From NCBI GenBank assembly GCA_037951105.1, contig JBAMJV010008213.1:116301-180300 (forward strand): a stretch of 64,000 nt of DNA. Direction: 5' to 3'. The position numbers and the translations under genes were made by a program. This DNA is from Echinarachnius parma (lineage: Eukaryota > Echinodermata > Echinoidea > Clypeasteroida > Echinarachniidae). The notes beneath the pieces were generated by a model. That model did not search any database. It saw nothing but the letters and a program-made list of their open reading frames with translations, and had not been told where the DNA came from. Shown in pieces: positions 33,095 through 43,499 of the stretch (position 1 is the first letter of the stretch; every line of letters starts with the position of its first letter).

Positions 33095-36000
33095 ATGATG
33101 GATTTTGATAGTATATCGTTTACTTGCAACCTCTTATCCTTGAATGTTAAAGGAATAAGGGAAAGAACAAAAAGGGGTGGTATTTTTACTTGGTTAAGAG
33201 ATAAACGAGTAGAAGTAGCTTTTTTTGCAGGAGACATATAGCACTAATGATGTTGAAGATGTATGGGGTTCTCTATGGGATGGAACAATTTATTATAGCC
33301 ATGGGACAAATCACAGTAGAGGGGTGGCGGTCTTGATAGACTCTAAATTAGATATTCAGGTTCTGCAAGTGCGCAATGATAATGCAGGGAGATTTGTTAT
33401 TTTGGACTGTATTATTCAGGGATTAAGATTAATATTAATAAATGTGTATTTTCCAGTAAGGGGGAAATCAATTGAGCAGATAGAGTTTTTGAGTAGTATT
33501 GATAATATTTTGGATACAATAAATGTTAATGGTAACCCAATAATTATGGGAGGTGATTTTAATATGATTTATAATGTTGATTTAGATTATTTTGGAAGTA
33601 ATAAAAAAAGAGGTACAGTCGATATTTCTTAAACATTTTGATAATTATAAGGACAAATGGACTTTATTAGATATTTGGCGGGGGAAAAATGGTTTGAAAA
33701 AACAATATACGTATAGACAAATTAACCCCTTTGTACAAAGTCGTTTAGATTATTTTTGTATTTCACATAATTTAGAACAAATTGTTTTAAAATGCAATAT
33801 AATCCCATCAATTGCACCGGATCACTTTGCTGTTGAGTTACAATTTTATAATTTGCCTAATTGCTCAATTAAAAGTAAAGGTAGCTATTGGAAGTTTAAT
33901 AATAGTTTATGTGGTGATGTGGATTTTGTTAGACAGATGAAAGAGGAAAAAGTGAGATTAAGGAATATATATATGGAAACGAAATAAAAGATGTAAGAGT
34001 GTATTGGGATTTTTTGAAAATGAAAATTAGTAATTTTATTAGGAAATATTCTAAAGAAAAATCTAGAAAAAGGAAAGAGAAAGTTCAAAATCTTGAAAAT
34101 GATATAAGTGTAATTGAGAAAGAATTGATAGAAAAGGAAGAAAAGGAAAAGGTTGATTTGTTGGAAAATAAAAGGATGGAGTTAAAACAATGTTATGAAT
34201 ATATTAATGAGGGTTTGAAAGTTCGATCTCGAGCATCCTTTTATGAGAGAGGGGAACAAAATACTAAATATTTTGTGCAATTAATGGAATGAAATAAAAA
34301 GAAGACAATAATAAGTGAATTATTAGTAGAAGGAGGGAAAATAAGTTTTGATATGAATATAATTATTCGTGAAATACAAAGGTTTTATGTTGGATTATAT
34401 TCAAAATTTGTTGTGGATGTAGAAATGTTTAATGATAGTCTATTTTTTAAAGATTTGCCAAAATTAGGTTTAGAATCAAAGGAAGTATGTGAAGGTAATA
34501 TTACTCAAGGTGAATGTATAGCGGTTTTAAAAGAAATGAAAGGCAATAAGTCACCCGGAAATGATGGTCTTAGTGTAGAATTTCATGAATTATTTTGGCC
34601 TGTCATTGGTGATATTGTGGTAAGGGCCTTAAATGAAGCATTTGTTAAAGAAGAATTATCTTCTTCACAAAAACAAGCTATTATAATATTGATTCAAAAG
34701 GAAGATAAAGACCCCTTAAAAATAACAAATTATAGGCCTATATCATTACTAAACGTAGATTATAAAATTTTAGCCAAGGTATTGTCTGTTCGGATTAAAA
34801 AAGTATTAGGTGAACTTATTAGTATAGATCAGGTAGGATATTTAAAAGGGAGAAATATAGGTGAGGCTATAAGATTGATAGATGATATGATTTTTTATAC
34901 TAAAACAAATAATATACCAGGGTTTTTATTAGCCATTGATTTTAAAAAGGCTTTTGATACTGTTTCTCATGATTTTTTGCAAAATGTGTTAAAGACGTTT
35001 GGTTTTGGGACTTCATTTTGTAAATGGGTTCCTACTCTCTATAAGGGCGCTCAGAGTTGTGTATTTAATGGTAATGTATCCACTGGTTATTTTAATATTA
35101 TGAAAGGAGTAAGGCAGGGAGACCCCTTATCACCCTATTTATTTATATTATGTATAGAAACTTTAGCACGCTCGATTAGGACCGACAATGAAATTTCAGG
35201 GTTTATTTTGGGAAAGGCACATATTAAACAAGTTTTATACGCAGACGATATGACGCTTTTTGTAAAAGATAAAGATTCGTTGATAAAATGAAATGAAAAA
35301 TTTGAAACTTTTGCTATACTATCGGGATTACAAATAAATCGAGACAAAACATATGTTCTGTTATTAGGACCTCTGCACGGAAGGGAAATTGTAACTCCTT
35401 TTGGTAAAAAAGTTCGGTTGATTAAAATATTAGGTATATATTTTTCTATGGATCCTGAAGTTCAAGAAAGAATTAATTATAAAGAAATTTTAAGTAAAAT
35501 TAAACATTTATTAATATGGTGGAAACAGCGGGATTTGACCCTGATGGGAAAAATTCAATTGATAAAGACGTTTGTGATTTCTAAATTAATATATATATCT
35601 TCACTCACTCCAATACCGCCAGGTGTAATAGAAGATTTAAATAGACTAACATTTGATTTTTTGTGGCATGGGAAAGATAAAATTAAACGAAAAGTTACTT
35701 TTTTGAAATATGAAAAGGGGGGTCTAAAAATGATTGATTTTCAATTGTTTATTCGGACACAGAGAATAATGTGGATTAAGAGACTTTTTGAGGGGGAATC
35801 AATGATGGGATGGAAAAGAGTTTTTAAATTCTTGACTCGACAAGTAGGAGGTCTGTTGGTGTTTTTTTGTAATAGTTAATTTGATTTATTGAACTTGTCA
35901 CTTCCGGTTTTTTATAGGGAAATGTTAGAAGCTTGGATAGGTTCAAAAGATTTTTTGTTAAAAGAAACTGGAAGTATAAATCAAATTGTTTTTAATAATA

Positions 36001-36881
36001 GATACATTCGAATTAATGGACAAATTTATTATAATGAAACATTATTTTTGAAAAATATTTATAAAATACATCATATAGTCGACAGTAAAGGAAGAATAAA
36101 ATCTGTCCATGAATTCATTAGACTAGGATTAGATAGGTCAGAAATTGACATAGTAAAACAGATTTTTGAAAATATACCATTTATATGGAAACAATTGTTA
36201 AGTAGAAATTATAATGTGATGGAAGATACTGCATTGAATTTGGAGTTTCGATTGAATGAAAAAGATTATTCATTACGTGATATAACTTCAAAAGGTATAT
36301 ATGAACATTTGTTAAATTTAAGGGTAGAGAAGTCTTTTGCAGTTCGCAATATAGAACACTTATATAATGTTTTTGGAAAGGATAATGAAAATATTTGTGT
36401 ACGTTCCCGAAAATCCACGCTTAATAGTACACTAAGGGAATTTCAATTTAAATTACTCTATAACCTTATTTATACAAACAAACATATGTTTACTTTTCAT
36501 ATGGGGAATAGTAATTTATGCTCGTTTTGTCATAAAATGCAGGAAACCTATGAACATTTGTTCTATTCTTGTGAAAAGGTAAGAATGATCTGGGTAGACT
36601 GCGATAATGAGTTTGATTTAAAAGAATTAACAAATATAGATTGGAAAGGGGTCCATGTGGGAATTAAGGTTAGCAATGTAGGAAAAGACCAATTATTAAA
36701 TCACGTTATACTATTGATAAAAAGTATGATATTTATTAATAGTAGAACGAAAGATTATCCTCCAACTATAAGAGATATTAAAGATACATTATTGAAAAAT
36801 AAAGAGGAAGAAAGAAAGATAGCTGAACAGAGAGGGATTTTGCGAATCCATTACATAAAATGGAACACACTCTCTGCCTAG
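33095..36881 (+). pseudogene. LINE-B ORF2 (L1/Tx1-like), nearly full length, broken
   Basis: ATG at 33095/33098 opens with LLSLNVKGIRERTK. A shift near 33225 leads to LQETYSTND, then NHSRGVAV, the metal-site GGDFN near 33550, LDYF and APDHFAVE. After another shift come YWKFNNSL and KVRSRASFYERGEQ. From 33999 the frame is constant to the end, interrupted by stops at 34290, 35289 and 35877. RT motifs are SPGNDGLSVEFH, NYRPISLLNVDY, FKKAFDTVSH, GVRQGDPLSPYLF and YADDM. The C-terminus has C-x2-C-x7-H-x4-C (CSFC...H...C) near 36520. It is related to LINE-A but clearly a different family. Confidence 0.9.
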
Positions 36882-37560
36882 GGTATGAGACAGAGACACC
36901 AAGTACTGTTTTTTTCTTTTTCTTACTACCGCCTCCCCCCCCCCCCCTTTTTTTCTTTGTTTTTTTTTCTTCTTTTCTTTTCTCTGTTATCTCTCCATTG
37001 TTTTCCTTTTTTAATATAGGTTTTCTCTCAAACACTATAATGATTATCATTCTATTTATGTTGATAGGTTGCACATTTATATGTAATGGTGTACACAATT
37101 GTTAGTTTGTTGGCTTTTGACATGTTTTTAAATTTTATTTTTTAACTGGATATGATGATTTTGATAAGAGCTTTGGTTGATCCACATTTGTACTTTTAAC
37201 AGTGTTCTCTGGAAAATAATGATTTGAGAGAGAATGAAACACTTTCAAATAAAAAAAACAGTGTTGTATTTAAATTATAATATTCTCTCAAATTACATAC
37301 ATTAAGATCTTGCTAACATGAAATTAAACGAAAAGTGGTTGGAAAATGTTAAAAGAAAACATACAGAAAATATGAATTGTATAGAGTAAGAGCATGATTA
37401 TCGTTTAGGTAACACTTAATTGTATGTGGATTGTAAATAATAATTTATGAGTATTCATATGAATATGTTGAAAAAATTTGTTTTGTATTGCAAATGATTT
37501 ACGTTGTAAATTTGTTTTGTTTGAGAGAAAAATAAAATACTATTTCAAAAAAAAAGAAAA
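36882..37560 (+). other. LINE-B 3' untranslated region and poly(A)
   Basis: A pyrimidine- and T-rich stretch (36905-37015) comes first, then AT-rich sequence. AATAAAATAC lies near 37530 with an A-rich tail at about 37548-37562. No coding sequence. Confidence 0.7.
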
Positions 37561-37775
37561 AAGAATGACTTGTGATCATATCGGAGGATGATCGGGACTT
37601 CGAGGTTTGTGCTAGTGAAGTCATGCGTTGGCTCACCCTGTGGTGAGATTAAATGTCTGTTTGAAACAAACTCCTGGAAACTGTGTTGTCATATAGTCAT
37701 TATTCCTGTTATAGAATCCATTCCCTTAATTCAGTCTTCGTAGAACTAAGTAAACAAACATTGTGACGTCACGGG

Positions 37776-37870
37776 GTTGCGCACCTTCGGCACGATGGTT
37801 GCACACCTTCGGCACGATGGTTGCGCTGCTATCGGCACGATGGTTGCACAGGTATCGGCACGGTAGTGCA
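37776..37870. repeat. Minisatellite of about 26 bp
   Basis: Around four copies of a unit containing CTTCGGCACGATGGTTGC, with the later copies reading TATCGGCACG. The minus-strand frame through it is only a by-product. Confidence 0.8.
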
Positions 37871-38008
37871 GGTGGTGAAAAGTAATCAATGCCCACGTGA
37901 TCGGTATTAGCCAATCACGTTACTGAATTTACCGGAGCCGTTTTATAAAGACTAACATGGCACTGCCCTGCTGATTCCAATTGAAGAAACGGACAGATAT
38001 CGGATATA

Positions 38009-38046
38009 TCCGGGGGGGGGGGGGGGTAAATAAATTTAAAAAAGAA

Positions 38047-38080
<34 letters not shown>
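38009..38080. repeat. G-run and (AAT)n microsatellite
   Basis: A run of about 15 G near 38011-38025 is followed by about nine AAT/ATA triplets at 38048-38076. Confidence 0.85.
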
Positions 38081-38083
<3 letters not shown>

Positions 38084-38191
38084 AATATATATTTTTTTTC
38101 TTTCTTTTTCTTTTCGGTTACCCATTCGGTTAACCGGTTTCTGCCGTCGGTTAACCGGTTTTCAAAATAACCGACTTACTACAGCCTTTAA

Positions 38192-40310
38192 CCATGTGTG
38201 GACGTTACCTAATTCTTTATTTAGTACAGAGAAAATATACCATATATTATTATGCGAAAAAAATAAACTAGTTAACATCTGCAAATTGAATAAACTTAAG
38301 AATACTTGATGCCGACTTAATGTCATTAACATATAATATAAATAGTAGTGGACCCAATATCGAACCTTGTGGTATACCGCATTGAATAGTATTCTGATTT
38401 ATGGGAATTAATTACAACATATTGAGTGCGATTCATCAAATAATTTTCTATGAGCTTCTCTGATATTCCCCGGAAACCATGTCTCAACTTATACAAAAGA
38501 ATAGAAAGATCTAAGGTGTCGAATGCTTTCGAAAAATCTAAGAATACACCCGGGACTGCTGACTGTTTGTTTTCTAAAGAATCTATTATTTTCTGAACCA
38601 CTACCGTGACAGCTAATGTTGTTGATAATCCTTCCCTAAATCCATATTGGTCTTTATTTAATAAATTGTGCATAGTAATAAATTAAAACATTCGTACATA
38701 TATGCATTTTTCAATTATTTTCGAGAAAACAGTTAATACAAATATTGGTCGATAATTACTTATATTGTCTTTTTGTCCAGATTTATATATAGGTACAACT
38801 TTTGCTATTTTTAGACAGTCTGGAATAATACCCGTTTCAAATTATTTATTAAATATTTGTGACAAAGGTTTACTTATAAAAGGAACAATCATCTTTACTA
38901 CTTGTATATTAATATCATCGTATCCCAGACTTATTTTCCCTTTTAATTTTTGAATTATTGATATAATTTTCTTTTCGTAATAGGACGTAAATAAAAAGTA
39001 TCTGGACAAGGATCAGAAAGATACGATATAAATGATTTATCAGGGTCATAAATTACTAAGGCATTATTAAGATTATGTCCTATATAAACAAAATAATTAT
39101 TAAACTCATTAGCTATTTCATATTCATTATTAATTTATATTCCATTCACTACAATTTTTCCCACGCCAGTCGTTTTATGATTGTTTTTCTTATTCAAAAT
39201 CAAGTTAATTTCTTTCCACAGTGCTTTAGAGTTTCCTGATACATTATCAAACCTTGTACAATAAAATAATTTTTTCTTCTCACGAATGATTTTTGTGCAA
39301 TGATTACGAATTCTTTTCATTTCTTCTCATTATACTCGGAGGGATTTTTAACAAAAAAAGTGCAGCTTTCTTTTTACATATTTTTTTTTATATCTCTTGT
39401 GAACCAGGGTTTATTTACTTTTTGACATTTCACCTTAGTCTTAATAACCTGATAACAGGGAAAATAAATGATACATGTACATAAACTTCTTATAAAAATC
39501 ATTAAACATTTCATTGGGATCCTGGTCGTCTATATTCCAATTATAATTCTGCAAAGAAAAAACAAACTGACATATATTACGTTCATTAATTTCACGACGA
39601 ATGAATTCTTTATCGATAGGTTTTCTTTGAAAAATTGTAAATACTGCAAATATCGGTAAATGATCACTTATATCACATACACATACACCAGAACAAATAT
39701 TGTTATAAAAATCATTAGTAAAAATTTGGTCGATCAAAGTCTTAGTATTTCTAGTTACACGGGTAGGGCTGGATATAAGTGGCGAGAGTGAGAAAGATAA
39801 TTGTAATTGAAGAAAGTCACTCGTTATTGCATCAGAATCAGACATCATTGAATTTATATTAAAATCTCCCATTATATACATTTGGAAAGAAATTGGAATT
39901 TTTAATAATAGCTGTTCGTATTTCACATACAAATCATGAACTCGTTGACCAGGTGGTCTATAAAAATTGCCTATTATTTTATTATTAATTTGAATAAACA
40001 AAGCTTCACAATAATATTCACATATATTTAAATCACTGTGTTCTACAAATGTTAAAGAATCGTGTATATAAAAGGCTACCTCACCACCATGTTTACACTG
40101 TCTGTTTAAAGTTATAAACGTATAATTGGGTAACTGAAACATATCTAAATAGGATGTATCATTCAACCAAGTTTCACTAAGTGCAATTATTGAGAAAGTA
40201 TGTGTAAAAGTACTCAAATACATAGACAAGGATTAAAAGTTCTTACTTAGACTTCTACAATTCAAGTTCAGTATAGATAACAATTCATGTTCAGAAAAAA
40301 ATAGAAATCT
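38192..40310 (-). pseudogene. LINE-C ORF2 (L2/CR1-like), endonuclease to RT, broken
   Basis: On the minus strand, LNLNCRSLSKNF near 40300-40260 starts the endonuclease. SIIALSETWLND, FYRPPGQ, IMGDFNINS (near 39870) and DISDHLPIF follow in one frame down to 39441. Linker pieces lead to the RT: KDQYGFREGLSTT, the catalytic-block FLDFSKAFDT near 38540, and RTQYVVINSH. Its next motif, which should be YADD, is changed around 38277 to a form with a stop. The frame breaks at TTAA 38188-38191 and continues at 30010 (and 28543). Several stops and shifts are present. The clade call rests on motif style. Confidence 0.85.
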
Positions 40311-40347
40311 CATTTGCAAAGTCTTCATTAGTATAATATGTTATGTT

Positions 40348-40737
40348 ATGTTATGTTCTGTTCCAGAAAAGATTGCAGTCACAAATCTTCGTCCCGACAT
40401 CGTGATCTTCTCAAGACAGAAGAAATCTGTGGTCATGCTAGAACTAACTGTTTGTGACGAGGGGAACATGCAAGGCGCTCACGAGAGGAAGCAGAGAAAG
40501 TACGAGGAACTTCAACTCAGTTGCGAGGATGCTGGCTGGACTGCTTCAGTGTGGCCGGTAGAGGTTGGTTGCAGGGGTTTTGCCTCTAATTCCCTCCTTC
40601 CTTCTCTCTTCCGGCTAGGGATCCGACGTTCATCGGGAAAAGCTCTGGAGAGATTAGCCTGCAACGTAGCAGAGAAATCAAGCTTCCATCTGTGGATACA
40701 AAGACATTCAACGGCTTGGGCTTTGCCCCATGCCTAA
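40348..40737 (+). pseudogene. PD-(D/E)xK-like nuclease fragment
   Basis: 129 codons from ATG 40348; an acceptor-like TTCTGTTCCAG ends at 40376, so the true start may be there. It reads LRPDIVIFSRQKKSVVMLEL, giving PD-x13-E-L-T, then AHERKQRKYEEL, a PD-(D/E)xK nuclease-type arrangement with a following Lys. It continues GWTASVWPVEVGCRGF and ends with a helical tail, LWIQRHSTAW. Similar sequences are common as the restriction-like endonuclease end of retroelement-derived proteins in fish and invertebrates, recalled here and not searched. No matching RT lies on this strand, so it is an isolated fragment. Confidence 0.5.
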
Positions 40738-40739
40738 TG

Positions 40740-41800
40740 CTGATTACGTCATAATGGATGCGCGCCAGGCCACATGACTACCGCAGCTCGTTTATTCATA
40801 CTTCTATGAGCTCATCGTGTGTCGTCATGGAGATGAGAGATGCGCGCATTCTCTTTTATCAACGCAGACATTTCAATTACAGGTTAGTTTGAAGATTTGT
40901 ACGGCCAGGAGCAGATGTAAATTCGCTTACATCTGCTTCAGAAACAAATTTTCTTCTATACTTTTTATTATCAACCACACCCTGGCTGCTGATGACGAGT
41001 GTGGAATAACTAACCTGCTAAATTGTTAAATACTTACTTGGACATTTACTAATTGTGACTTTATGGGCTAACTCTTGCCGGAGTGTTGCCCTAGCGGAGC
41101 CAATTCGTTGGTATTTTTCATCTGTTCCATATTATCGAATCAAACGAGCAATAATTTATTCACCGTAATATAAAAACTATATAATCGATCGTATAGTAAA
41201 GAGATCATGAGAGCAATGATACAAAAAATAGGCATCACAATCAGCAACAACAAAACCATTCAAAGAACTATAAGACTGACAGTAACACGAAAATACAATG
41301 ACAAAACGGAAAATGAAAACATTCATATTGAATTCAAACTGCAGATGTGTACGCAGTAATCAAAATAGATACACAACTCATTTAAATCTTTAAAAAAAGA
41401 AAAAACAAAAAATGATTTATCAGGATAAATCAAGTTAAATTACAAAAAAAAGGAAATCAATTTGCTTACAAAAAGTAAGGTAATAAGTTAGGGGGGAATG
41501 TACCCGTGCATGGAATAAAAAAAACAGAAGTTATATATTTGTCTATAAAGCGTAGGAATATGACGTGGAATTTAAGAGTGTGAACAACTGAGATTAATGC
41601 AGAGCAATTGGGTTATTAACAACAGCAAATATTTAAGGCAGTATCCTCGGTGATATGCAAAATGAAAATACGCATGCATGTCTACTGGCTACAGTCTTCG
41701 GTCTAATAAGAGTGATTCGGTTCTCTACCAGTGTAATAAAAAAAAAATGTTAATTGTATTACTTTGTTCGTCTGTAACAGTTTGGAGAGTTCCCGTTATA
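40740..41800. other. No gene seen
   Basis: No convincing gene. It has A-rich stretches near 41390-41460 and short inverted bits around 40905-40945 (GCAGATGTAAATTCGCTTACATCTGC, a clean hairpin). Confidence 0.5.
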
Positions 41801-41805
41801 CGGTG

Positions 41806-42594
41806 CTATAAGAGTTTTAATTCGTCTTTACTGTGCAGAAGCTTTTTTACACCAGTTCCTGACGTTGTTTTCAGCAAGGCGATTATCCGGCCATCTATTG
41901 ACCAGGCAGTCTGGACCTTGCGATGCTTCAGTGCCTCATTCAGGAGCTCGCGATTGTACTTTGTGAGGTCTTCTTAAAACGCCAGTTTCGTGTCTCGCCC
42001 TTCATTGTGTTGCTTCAGTAGCTTTCGTTTGACAATGATGGCATTTCTCGTGCGATACGACATGAACTTGGCGATTATTGGTCGTGGTCGTGGGCTTCGC
42101 TTTGTTCGCTGAGCCGATGCATAATTGTCTCCGTCATGAGATTTTGCTGGAACGTTGATCCTGTGTGATCTGTCGATCTCTGAAGATTCAATGGGTACTC
42201 CGAGGTATTCAGAGCAAAGAGAGCGAATCTTTTCATCTGTGTCTTCTCCTTTCACCTCCTCCACCCCGTAAAACTTTAGGCAGTTTCTCCGTGTATACTG
42301 CTCCTGCTGGTTTTGCATGAGAAGTAGGTTTTGTACGACGCCATCTTGTTTCTCCGCTTCTTTCTTCAGCTTTGATATTTCTTTCTCCTTCTTGTCATTC
42401 TCCACTTGTAGCTGGAGAACTTTCCCTTCCTCCTCCTCCAATCTTTCAACAAATGAAGTCATCTCCTCTATCACTGCATCCCTCAGCACCCCTCTCATAG
42501 CATCGATCAGATCATCTGTTCGGTTATCAATGATGTTGTCAACCACTCTCTGAACAATGCTATCCATGGATTGTTTGTCAATTTTAGGCGCCAT
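41806..42594 (-). pseudogene. LINE ORF1-like protein, one in-frame stop
   Basis: The minus strand from ATG 42594 encodes MAPKIDKQSMDSIVQRVVDN, an acidic helical part, then a coiled coil rich in E/K heptads (about residues 50-90). A YTRRNCLKFYGVEE motif opens an RRM-like RNA-binding domain, followed by EIDRSHRI and PRPIIAKFMSYRTRN, as in L1/CR1-type ORF1 proteins. A TAA at 41974-41976 interrupts the frame, but it continues in register (EDLTKYNRELLNEALK, AWSIDGRI) to the stop at 41806-41808, as in the C-terminal domain of this family. These proteins bind LINE RNA as trimers. It is more GC-rich than LINE-C and LINE-D and need not belong to either. Confidence 0.82.
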
Positions 42595-43121
42595 GATAAC
42601 AGATAATGTGGAAGTAGGATTGTAGAGTAAATACCGTAGTATATAGATTATACAGTTTAGATCAGAGAGTATATATATATATATATATGTTTATATCATT
42701 ATACAATAAAAGTGAAACGATGGGTGAATATCTGGATACTGGCGATAAATCAACAAATGACACCGTCGGTAGTTGAATTAGTTTTTGTGAGATTAAAAAA
42801 TATCAAATCAATATACAACCAGTCATAATGAAGATCGATGTTCAATACATGTTGTAGTCTAGTCCATTGGTTGTGGCGATTCAATGTCTCGGCATGCAGT
42901 CCGATGTGAATATAAACATATACATGAGTCTTGGCATGTGGGACAAAGCCTCGGAGAGTATAATTTGCTCCATTGTTATTCAACACTTTCTCTCACGTTT
43001 TTCACCACTCCAGGTCTTTAAAAATCATATCCTTTACATGTCCTATCCTTTATATCCTTTACATACTTTAAAAAATACATCGAATAACATTGGAAACAAT
43101 ATCGAAAACAATATTCAAGAG

Positions 43122-43300
43122 CATAATGCCCGGCTCAGACAGAGCCGACTCGACTGGTTGTCATTCCGATCGGCTCAGTTTTCAGTGCCTCGCGACACAC
43201 ATTTTGCCAGTCGAGAGACAGTCGGATGCCAGTTGGGGCCGATTAGCCTGATTAAAACCAGTCGGATCGGGTCGAGTCGGCTCTGTCTGCGCCTGGCTTA
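43122..43300. repeat. Foldback with perfect 17-bp terminal arms
   Basis: GACAGAGCCGACTCGAC near 43138 is mirrored exactly near 43264. The inner parts also pair loosely (CCAGTCGGATGCCAG, CCAGTCGGATCGG). The flanks GCCCGGCTCA and CGCCTGGCTTA suggest further arms. It is GC-rich and non-coding. Confidence 0.75.
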
Positions 43301-43385
43301 ATACAAACATAACATCTATAATCTACACACATCAATACAAGAACATGAGAAAATAGCAATAATAATATGTATTGGATGTGAGGGA

Positions 43386-43422
43386 AAGGCAAAGGCCATT
43401 GGCCTGTCAAGGCCTTTCCCTT
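43386..43422. repeat. Hairpin with GGGAAAGGC arms
   Basis: GGGAAAGGCAAAGGCC pairs with GGCCTGTCAAGGCCTTTCCC. A strong short hairpin, directly 3' of the LINE-D remains. Confidence 0.65.
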
Positions 43423-43499
43423 TTTTAACTATAACTTATTGAAATGAATATAATAATGAATATCGAAATATACATTACTTAAGACAAAAAAACACATAA

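Larger units (their letters stand above)
30015..38187. mobile_element. 8.2-kb TTAA-flanked block with GGCTGTAGT ends
   Basis: The left end after TTAA (30011-30014) reads GGCTGTAGTGAAACGGTTA. The right end, read in reverse from TTAA (38188-38191), reads AGGCTGTAGTAAGTCGGTTA. Both subterminal parts carry GGTTAACCGAC motifs. The block separates two pieces of one LINE-C frame. Inside are the long foldback and LINE-B, so its present length is probably due to later insertions. No transposase was seen. One base of asymmetry at the ends leaves the exact border open. Confidence 0.62.

Noticed and set aside
34290..35879. In-frame TGA and TAA codons in LINE-B read as recoding
   Set aside because: Other frameshifts are present and one stop is TAA, so ordinary decay explains them.
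36778..37105. Frames with poly-Lys, poly-Gly or poly-Pro at the end of LINE-B
   Set aside because: They are produced by the pyrimidine-rich 3' untranslated tract.
42750..42986. 78-codon minus-strand frame upstream of the ORF1-like gene
   Set aside because: AT-rich, no domain and no conservation evidence; probably chance or untranslated sequence.
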